A stretch of 64,000 nt of DNA from Melitaea cinxia (Eukaryota; Arthropoda; Insecta; Lepidoptera; Nymphalidae), in assembly GCF_905220565.1 (NCBI RefSeq), contig NC_059399.1:15244501-15308500 (forward strand), read 5' to 3'. The notes below the pieces were generated by a model. It saw nothing but the letters and a program-made list of their open reading frames with translations, did not search any database and was not told the DNA's origin. Both the position numbers and the translations under genes were made by a program. Within the stretch, counting starts at the first letter, position 1; every line of letters begins with the position of its first letter. Below, piece by piece: positions 57,930 through 64,000 of this stretch.

Positions 57930-58253
57930 AACATATTGAATGTTAATAAAAATGTAAATCACGCCCGCGAATGTTAAAAAAAAACCCTCAAAGAACTTGA
58001 CGTAATATTAAGCTATAATTTTGCATCAATCATTTGATGATTTACGTCACCACAAAGAAAATACTTTTATACGCGCCGCTACTACCGCGCAATTTGTATG
58101 AACATGGTTTGCAAGTCGGCGCGGGTTATCGTACTCCAAATGAGATGAAAATTAATTTCGAGAGTTTTAGGAGCAAATGAACAAAACCAAGGACTATACA
58201 GTAGATAATAAAAACTTTTAAAAACAGGGAATACCCTAATATACCTACATATT

Positions 58254-58291
<38 letters not shown>

Positions 58292-58744
58292 CATTGTCAA
58301 TTGTAAGTCAAGAACATTGTTAGTATTGCGCTTATTGTAATGTCTATTCAATATCATCCTTATCAGGGGGCCATGTCATCTGTGTCATGTATTGTTTCAA
58401 TATAGTGTGATAACAATTATTTTATATGGTCTTACTTATCTATTGCCAGTTTATACTAGAATATTGCTTTGTAAGCTTTGTATTAAGGGTTAGACCACTC
58501 TAGGGGCCGGCCCCTAGAGTTGTCTAACCCTTACCCGTGGGTAACGCCTTTTTATCAGAATAATTACAAAATATTTGACTATTTTTTACGTTATATTTAC
58601 AAGATTTTTTTTTTCAAAATGGTTATGCATCGCTCTTGCGATGTAGTCTACTTCATTCTAATGTCCACGGACAGATTTTTCGTGTTACTTTTCTTGCTTT
58701 TACATCGATGGTGAATTTTATGTTTGAAATTTCGTATATTTGTA
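57930..58744. other. AT-rich DNA with a TA run and a short palindrome
   Basis: 57955-58150 has CACGCCCGCGAATG and TACGCGCCGCTACTACCGCG, GC-rich but unassigned. A TA microsatellite lies at 58256-58288. Confidence 0.4.
58484..58533. repeat. 50-bp near-perfect palindrome with GC-rich centre
   Basis: TAAGGGTTAGACCACTCTAG, then GGGCC, is mirrored by GGCCCCTAGAGTTGTCTAAC, then CCTTA: 25-bp arms, no spacer and one mismatched pair. The centre is GGGGCCGGCCCC. It may be a minimal inverted-repeat element or a hairpin; flanks give no clear target duplication. Confidence 0.85.
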
Positions 58745-58780
58745 ACTAGCGACCCGCCCCGGCTTCGCACGGGTGCAATG

Positions 58781-58914
58781 CTAATACTAAATATACTACA
58801 AAATGTATTTATTTATAGTGTGAAGCTAGCTTATGACATGGTTATTAACATAATAACAACAACATTCAAATATGCGTCGTTAGATTACACGTTGTTACAG
58901 AATGCGTTGAAGAA
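58781..58914 (+). repeat. 134-bp direct repeat flanking a LINE, left copy
   Basis: From CTAATACTAAATATACTACA to GCGTTGAAGAA. The right copy at 59905-60038 differs at one base (ACAAAATG against ACAGAATG). After the left copy a further ~20 bp are similar but not identical to the DNA after the right copy. Confidence 0.9.
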
Positions 58915-59110
58915 ATAAAGGTTCGCTGCTCTGTTCTATAAGGAAACAAAAATAATGAATATCTAAAATAATATCATTTTAATAATCTTGTATTGATTTA
59001 TAGAATCCTTATTTTAAAAATTCACACTCAAATTAAATTTATTAGACACAACGAGATGCCAAGTTACTCAGACGACGCAATAAGCTAGTACACCTAAAAC
59101 TTGAATCAAT

Positions 59111-59242
59111 TATGCGAAAAGAGCAATGAAATTTGAAGGAGCACAGCTATTCAATAACTTGCCAGATCATGTAAAGGTCGCAGACTGGATCACTATTTTT
59201 AAGCGAAGACTTAAACAATACACCTTACAAAATTACATATAG
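59111..59242 (+). pseudogene. C-terminal remnant of a Jockey/CR1-group reverse transcriptase
   Basis: The frame reads AKRAMKFEGAQLFNNLPDHV, then a short segment and ITIFKRRLKQYTLQNYI, then TAG. The pattern FEGAQLFNNLP followed by FKRRLK is what closes many non-LTR reverse transcriptases (YxGAxLxNxLP ... FKxxLK). Upstream, RHNEMPSYSDDAIS lies in another frame and is followed by stops. The same remnant is present in the reverse copy at 45105-45235. Confidence 0.65.
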
Positions 59243-59392
59243 ATACATATAGAATTACATACACATAGTTTGGCTACGAATTTCTTTTATCATCGTTTTT
59301 GAAGTGAAAAACTTCTTTAAGCGCATGAGGGGAAAAATTTGAGAGAAAGGTGACGCGGAACGATCAGTCCTAGGATGGGTGACCGCCTGTTT

Positions 59393-59505
59393 TATAGTGC
59401 GTTGAATAAATACACCGGTTCTCGTCCGATCACCGAAGTTAAGCAACGTCGGGCGCGGTCAGTACTTGGATGGGTCACCGCCTGGGGACACCGTATGACG
59501 TTGGC
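59393..59505 (+). repeat. 5S rRNA-derived block in LINE copy 2
   Basis: ACACCGGTTCTCGTCCGATC, ACCGAAGTTAAGCAACGTCG, GGCGCGGTCAGTACTTGGAT and GGGTCACCGCCTGGGGACAC, then CGTATGACGTTGGC followed by TTTTT. This matches 5S rRNA from about base 14 to the end, with the internal control region (box A AGTTAAGCAACGTCGGGC and box C GGATGGGTCACCGCCTG) still recognisable. A preceding 25-bp piece (AGTCCTAGGATGGGTGACCG) at 59365-59389 duplicates box C. The first ~13 bases of 5S are altered. It is embedded in a LINE, so I do not call a working rRNA gene. Confidence 0.8.
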
Positions 59506-59904
59506 TTTTTGTTTCTCAATTCGTTTTTTAATTATGACACCTCTTACTTCTTCAATTAGTTTGCAATATTTTTTTCTCTTTTTTTCTCTTAACTTCAAGC
59601 ACTACAAACTGGACTGTAACTAAATCTGTCGTGTAAATATTGTTATTTCTCATGCAAATGACAGTATGGTTTTAAATGAGAGAATAAAGATCTCTTTAAC
59701 CTTTTGTTATTTATTGGGAGAAAAGCAAATTTTAGCACACTAATTTTTATCATAATATGTATTTGAAGTATTTGTCTCAAGATATATTTAATCTTAAGCC
59801 AAATGAATGTCGATCTAGCCAAAGGTAACCTTAATTTTTGAACCTAAATATTATGATCTGCGGTCACTAACTCAATATACATAATATGTACCTTTTGACG
59901 CTTA

Positions 59905-60038
59905 CTAATACTAAATATACTACAGAATGTATTTATTTATAGTGTGAAGCTAGCTTATGACATGGTTATTAACATAATAACAACAACATTCAAATATGCG
60001 TCGTTAGATTACACGTTGTTACAGAATGCGTTGAAGAA
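59905..60038 (+). repeat. 134-bp direct repeat flanking a LINE, right copy
   Basis: See the left copy at 58781-58914. Here the repeat continues naturally into the rest of the host element (GGTTCTCTGCTCGTTCCCCG), which shows that this side is the original continuation. Confidence 0.9.
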
Positions 60039-60300
60039 GGTTCTCTGCTCGTTCCCCGTAGGTGATAGCGTGATAATATGTAGCCTATATGTTGACCCGA
60101 CTTCTTAATAATATTCGTGCCAAATTTGAAGTAAATCCATGCGGTACTTTTTGAGTTTATCCCGGACATACATATAGACAAACAGACAAACAGACAAAAA
60201 TTCTAAAAACTATATTTTTGGCTTCGGTGTCGATAGTAGATCACACCCCAAGTATTCTTTAAAAAAATATTCAATGTACAGTTTTGACTTTCCTACCATT

Positions 60301-60969
60301 TTATTATTAGATAACATTTTAATGTGCGAATGATTTTTTTTAAATCCGCCACAGATTATATAGTAAATCCTTATAAAATGTTCGTTTCAATATTATAAAA
60401 CCGCGCACGTACGTATAACCATAAAAAAAGTATTGGTTTAACATTTGGTTCCCGCCAATTAGCAATGTTATCACGAAACCGCTTTATCCTATTCGCAGAA
60501 AAAGTCAATTTTTTAGACTAAGCTATATAATATTTTTCAAATTTTTTTGAAAAACGGTCATACAAATTAGACTTCATTACAAAGTAAATTGTCTGAAACA
60601 GTCATATTTGTCTTAGGTAATGTTCGTTGTTCATTCGTGTTACGCGTATGCTAGCAGATCTGTTCGTGCATGCATAATATGCGACTTAATATACCTTGTA
60701 GCAATATGCATATACAATGCACGTTTGTTACATTCTAACGTCCAGCCAAAATTTTGAATATGCAGTGAACTGAAAAGGTGTCGATTACATCTAAAATTAA
60801 TGATTTGGAAATTTAATTTTATTCTGTCTACGAAAATTGAACGTTTAGCTAAAAAACCTTATTATGTCTGCAAAAACAAAATCATAACAAAAAATATACT
60901 TTATAATCATGATATGAAAGTAAAATATGTACGATTTTATTTTTGTGTTACCCACACATTAGGAATTCT
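60301..60969. other. AT-rich DNA without recognised feature
   Basis: Nothing assignable; one 66-codon AT-rich frame without a domain. Confidence 0.4.
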
Positions 60970-61097
60970 AAACATTTTTGAATATCATATCAAAAATTGA
61001 CCGCTCCAGCTTCGAACCCGCGTCTCCGACTGACCGTGACGCGGGTTCGAATCCCGCTGGAGCGGTCAATTTTTGATATGATATTCAAAAATGTTTA
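60970..61097. repeat. tRNA-like hairpin: inverted repeat with arms over 50 bp
   Basis: The left arm AAACATTTTTGAATATCATA, then TCAAAAATTGACCGCTCCAG and C, pairs perfectly with 61056-61097. TTCGAACCCGCGTC (61011-61024) pairs with GACGCGGGTTCGAA (61038-61051). The right side has four extra bases (TCCC). The loop is TCCGACTGACCGT. The right half contains a perfect B box (GCGGGTTCGAATCCCGC) as in a tRNA or tRNA-derived SINE. A one-armed relative is at 14233. Confidence 0.85.
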
Positions 61098-61099
61098 TG

Positions 61100-61815
61100 A
61101 AAGTAAAATGTTTTGTACTTTTACCAACAACTAAACTACAAACATTAAAATTACAAAAACAAAATACGAACATCGTAATTTCTAAAACAGAACTACAAAC
61201 CCCAAAGGCCACAGACCCTAATCTAAATTGTCAACAAGCACATGACAACTTTTCACCTATCTACTCACTGTTTAGAATAATAAAGGTTTATTGCTTACTT
61301 AGGGCAGGTGACACGGGATGATTAATCGTCGGGAAATGTTTAACGCCCTCGGGATTGAAAATAAATCCATCAATCTTGTTTAATAAAATTGGGCTGTTTT
61401 GTTTTACGTACCAGAGTTTTGTACACATGTTTGCTGGAAAATCCTCTAATATTTTTGAAATCCGTACCACATTGTTTCTCTTTTCCGTATGTAATCCGTA
61501 AACACCGGCTCCGCAGCAACGAGCTCTTAGGAAATTGTGTACGTTTCATGTCGTGCTAGTTAAGCTCGCGTTGAATTCATATTTTTATTCTTCGCCTTAC
61601 ACATATATTTAAAATAAACGATGATTTAATAAAAGTAAGTAATCGGAAAAGTAGATACGAGAAAATATGAAAGAATATTTTTTACGTACAGTTATAGACC
61701 TTAGTATTTCCAGCTATATTTTGAATATTACTATGTAGAATTTATTGAAATTGTTTGCTTAGAATAATTCTTACATTTACTGTCTACTGTAAATTAAATT
61801 TATAAAACAAACCTG
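61100..61815. other. AT-rich DNA without recognised feature
   Basis: A 76-codon frame at 61091-61321 begins inside the hairpin and has no domain; nothing else was seen. Confidence 0.4.
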
Positions 61816-61839
61816 CAGTGGAGCAGCGTGGTGCATTAT
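61816..61839 (+). repeat. SINE family A tail, left half
   Basis: CAGTGGAGCAGCGTGGTGCA, then TTAT. The right half (ATTATGCTCCGATTTTTCTC ... GTGGGATGTTACAGGC) lies at 62908-62980, separated by a LINE. Confidence 0.75.
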
Positions 61840-62907
61840 AATAATAATAATAATAGATTTATTCCAAATAAATATTTTTAAAAAATGGTATCAATTACAA
61901 AAAATTACTTATGCAAAGGGCTAATTACACAAAAAAAAAATGAAGTTCAGACTGATCATCCTATATGAATTACAGGTATAATCTGTGTTAAGAATGATCA
62001 GCCAACCTCCACTATGCTACAATATATAATTTTGGCACAAGTTTTATATGAAGGGGTAGACACTGAACATCTTTACAACAGGTACAATCATAAAAAAGTA
62101 ATAAAGTATAATTATGAGATGCTGAATATGAAATTAAGTATATGTGAGATAGTTTGTGTATGTGTGAGTGTAAGTGTATGTCAGTAAGTGTGTGTGCGTG
62201 AGTGAATGTGCGTAAGTGCTTAAGCTTGTACATGTATCAGTTTAAGTTGAGTACAAGAGCGTACAACTTTGTCAATTTAAATAAAATACTAAAACAAAAT
62301 AATATAAGTATATTTAATTTGTATAATTTATAAATACGTATATTTTATAATACGCAAATACAATAAATAACTATGATTATATTTTTGATAATTCTTCTGT
62401 CTCGTCGTAAGTATTATCTTGTAAATATGTAATCACAGCCTGCCTGCACTTAAATCTCATCAACCTATGCATAGAAATCGCGGAATTAAGCTTTTTATAA
62501 AGAAAAGGTCCTAGGTAGCAACAGAACTTTATTACATTATATATTCTATTTTTACGCCTACTTGAAACAGGAACATAGGAAATCCTTTTATGCTGGTATA
62601 GAATAATATTCAAAATATTCTGACACTGAGGATGTTGCAATCCCTGTATAATGTCTCCGTGGGATATGAGATAGGTCGATATGTGGCCACCTTCAGAATG
62701 ACACGTTGGGCAATTTCAAGGGTTTTGATAGATGTTTTTGCAGCACCACCCCAGAAGTAATGCTATAGGAAATGATTGACTGACATAAGGCAAAATATAC
62801 CTGACAAACAACAGTAGAACCGGCTACATATCGTAAATTTTTGAAGATAAATAAAATTTTTCGAATCCTATCACACAGTAACTCATCGTGCTCCTTAAAG
62901 TTTAAGT
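61840..62907 (-). mobile_element. Jockey/CR1-like LINE inserted in a SINE
   Basis: The element is flanked by ATTAT (61835-61839 and 62908-62912); removing it restores an uninterrupted SINE tail. Its 3' end is at the left, closing in (TTA)n on the minus strand after AAATATTTATTTGGAATAAA. The 3' untranslated part is about 62376-61840, with GT-rich repeats near 62160-62190. The coding part at the right is 5'-truncated. Confidence 0.8.
62374..62905 (-). pseudogene. Broken reverse transcriptase C-terminus of the LINE
   Basis: Read on the minus strand, the first frame gives KEHDELLCDRIRKILFIF, then VCQVYFALCQSIISYSITS. After a frameshift near 62755 it gives FWGGAAKTSIKTLEIAQRVI and LKVATYRPISYPTETLYRDC. 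After another near 62640 it gives ILYQHKRISYVPVSSRRKN, FCCYLGPFLYKKLNSAIS and an end in TEELSKI. The order CQSIISY ... WGGAAKT ... LGPFLYKKL is characteristic of the C-terminal half of Jockey-type LINE proteins. At least two frameshifts make it non-functional. Confidence 0.75.
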
Positions 62908-62980
62908 ATTATGCTCCGATTTTTCTCTTACACAATGGAGAAAGAGGGCTATGCCTAGCAGTGGGATGTTACAGGCGTAA
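62908..62980 (+). repeat. SINE family A tail, right half
   Basis: ATTATGCTCCGATTTTTCTC, ACAATGGAGAAAGAGGGCTA and GCAGTGGGATGTTACAGGC continue the half at 61816-61839. Confidence 0.75.
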
Positions 62981-63019
62981 ATTAAATATCAAAAACTTAC
63001 CTCATAAATGTGTTTGCAG

Positions 63020-63325
63020 GCAAACGAAATAAACCGACATCAATTACATCGAGAAGTAATACAACGTAAGTAGACGAAAAAAATTAATAAACGTACTTGT
63101 TGTCACTACAATTTTGGAAGGTTCCCCTCGATTTCTCTGAGATTTCATCATCAGATCCTAGTTTTATAATCACGGTACTAACTACTCTTGAGATACCTGC
63201 TTTCTAAAAAAGTATTATCAAAATCGGTTCATAAAGGACGAAGTTATCCCCGAACATACATTTAAAATATATACGTATAGATACGGTAATTGAGTAACCT
63301 CCTCCTTTTTTGAAGTCGGTTAAAA
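63020..63325 (-). mobile_element. GACTTC-family element, internally deleted
   Basis: TGTTTGCAGGCAAACGAAAT, AACCGACATCAATTACATCG, TTCCCCTCGATTTCTCTGAG, AATCGGTTCATAAAGGACGA and the end CCTCCTCCTTTTTTGAAGTC, then GGTTAAAAAT. Both inverted ends are present, but the middle half found at 42228-42873 is missing. Confidence 0.7.
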
Positions 63326-63404
63326 ATACCATACTTTGTAACGCTCATATTTATCAATTATGATTCTATTAAACAAATTTAAATTTATACATAAACTATT
63401 GCTG

Positions 63405-63602
63405 ACCCCGCAAACTTAATTTAGCCATATATGTTATTAACCCCCCCTCCCCCCCTTTATGACTTAGGGTTATGAAAAATAGATGTTGGCCGATTCTCAG
63501 ACCTACCCGATATTCACACAAAATTTCATAAAGATCGGTCCAGCCGTTTCGGAGGAGTATGTTAACTAACATTGTCACACGAGAATTTTATATGTAAGAA
63601 GA
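63405..63602 (+). repeat. CTGACCCCGCAAAC element, copy 2
   Basis: GCTGACCCCGCAAACTTAAT, a C tract with one T at 63443-63457, ACTTAGGGTTATGAAAAATA, AAGATCGGTCCAGCCGTTTC and GGAGGAGTATGTTAACTAAC. Compared with 24776-24957 it keeps an extra GCCGATTCTCAGACCTACCC block. Confidence 0.65.
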
Positions 63603-64000
63603 TGAATACAAAAAAAAAAACAGACACGGTCAGGTACTTGTGTTTTTTTAAATATTAAAGATACATCGGTGATTTATTTGCGTAATTAATAAATATCAAC
63701 GAGATTTTTTTAAGTAAAAATATTTTTTTTTTTCAACGTCATGTAAGTATTTTAAATTACCTATAGTATAAGCCCAAGCCCTTACTAATAATGATCGTAC
63801 AGAACCCACAGATATTTTACAAAAATTTAGTTAACACTGACGTACAATTTTATTCCAGCTCTGAGCAAATATTTGTATTCCCAATAATTGTGATAAGTAC
63901 CCAATAATGATAGCAACTAGGTACTCGAATTGTACACCAGAGCTACCCATTTTTTGAAAGAATAAACTTTTACCTAATTATGACGTAAGGTGAGTTCGTA
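63603..64000. other. AT-rich DNA without recognised feature
   Basis: Nothing assignable to the end of the window. Confidence 0.4.

Larger units (their letters stand above)
58937..59904 (+). mobile_element. LINE fragment with 5S rRNA-like module, plus copy
   Basis: Starts at TATAAGGAAACAAAAATAAT, where the minus copy continues further upstream, so this one is 5'-truncated. It carries a 43-codon reverse transcriptase C-terminus (59111-59242), the GCATGAGGGGAAAAATTTGA block, the 5S-like module, GAGAATAAAGATCTCTTTAA (polyadenylation-like signal, about 59680) and an end at TGTACCTTTTGACGCTTA. The direct repeats on both sides suggest insertion with a very long target duplication. Confidence 0.75.
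58745..60300 (+). repeat. CTAGCGACCCGCCCCGGC element split by a LINE insertion
   Basis: The host element starts CTAGCGACCCGCCCCGGCTT at 58746 and continues to TGCGTTGAAGAA at 58914. It resumes at 59905 with a second copy of the last 134 bp and runs on through GTAGCCTATATGTTGACCCG, AAATTTGAAGTAAATCCATG, CGGACATACATATAGACAAA and CAATGTACAGTTTTGACTTT to about 60300. It is a known type of lepidopteran repeat without coding sequence. Confidence 0.7.

Noticed and set aside
59393..59505. Functional 5S rRNA gene
   Set aside because: The first ~13 bases are changed, the block sits inside a LINE 3' region, and the second copy at 44860 has the same context; it is a derived module.

Overview
The window looks like AT-rich eukaryotic DNA from a moth or butterfly (Lepidoptera). 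The call rests on recalled lepidopteran repeat signatures, not on a search. These are tRNA-headed SINEs with the GTGGAGCAGCGTGGTG and CAGTGGGATGTTACAGGC tails, LINE tails with TAAGCTACGGTAATC and TTACCATCAGGTGAG, the GACTTCAAAAAAAGGAGGAGG family, and an RTE-type reverse transcriptase. No complete host gene is visible. The sequence reads as intergenic or long-intron DNA packed with nested transposable elements.

Left part (1-17.2 kb): LINE tails, SINEs and a short TIR element (4.93 kb), separated by plain AT-rich DNA. At 10.5-10.9 kb there is a CpG-rich stretch with CCAAT boxes, an E2F-like site and an NRF-1-type palindrome. It is followed by an ATG that directly abuts a GTGAGT splice donor, and is the best candidate for a host promoter and first exon.

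Centre (17.2-22.3 kb): a 5.07-kb foldback element made of about 19 direct and then about 7 inverted copies of a ~165-bp monomer. Diverged terminal copies are in inverted orientation, and a 10-bp direct repeat flanks the whole. This is the most striking object in the window. A ~0.5-kb dispersed repeat lies on either side of it in inverted orientation (11.2 and 23.2 kb).

Right part (24-64 kb): a dense repeat mosaic. Two copies of a composite element (36.8-38.2 and 55.7-57.9 kb) carry the same 5' module, a 130-bp minisatellite (2.5 versus 7 copies), two SINEs and a palindromic end module. A ~281-bp tandem array lies at 38.9-40.6 kb. Two inverted copies of a LINE have a 5S rRNA-like module in the 3' region (43.5-45.4 and 58.9-59.9 kb). 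One of these was split by a 971-bp PIF/Harbinger-like MITE, and the other copy supplies the empty site. A 5'-truncated RTE LINE at 53.9-55.2 kb has an open 413-codon frame and a 12-bp target duplication. A Jockey-like LINE (61.8-62.9 kb) sits inside a SINE.

Functionally the window holds no pathway or operon. Its content is a record of insertion, nesting, template switching and tandem amplification by mobile DNA, with a few possible host exons and regulatory stretches that need transcript or comparative evidence.
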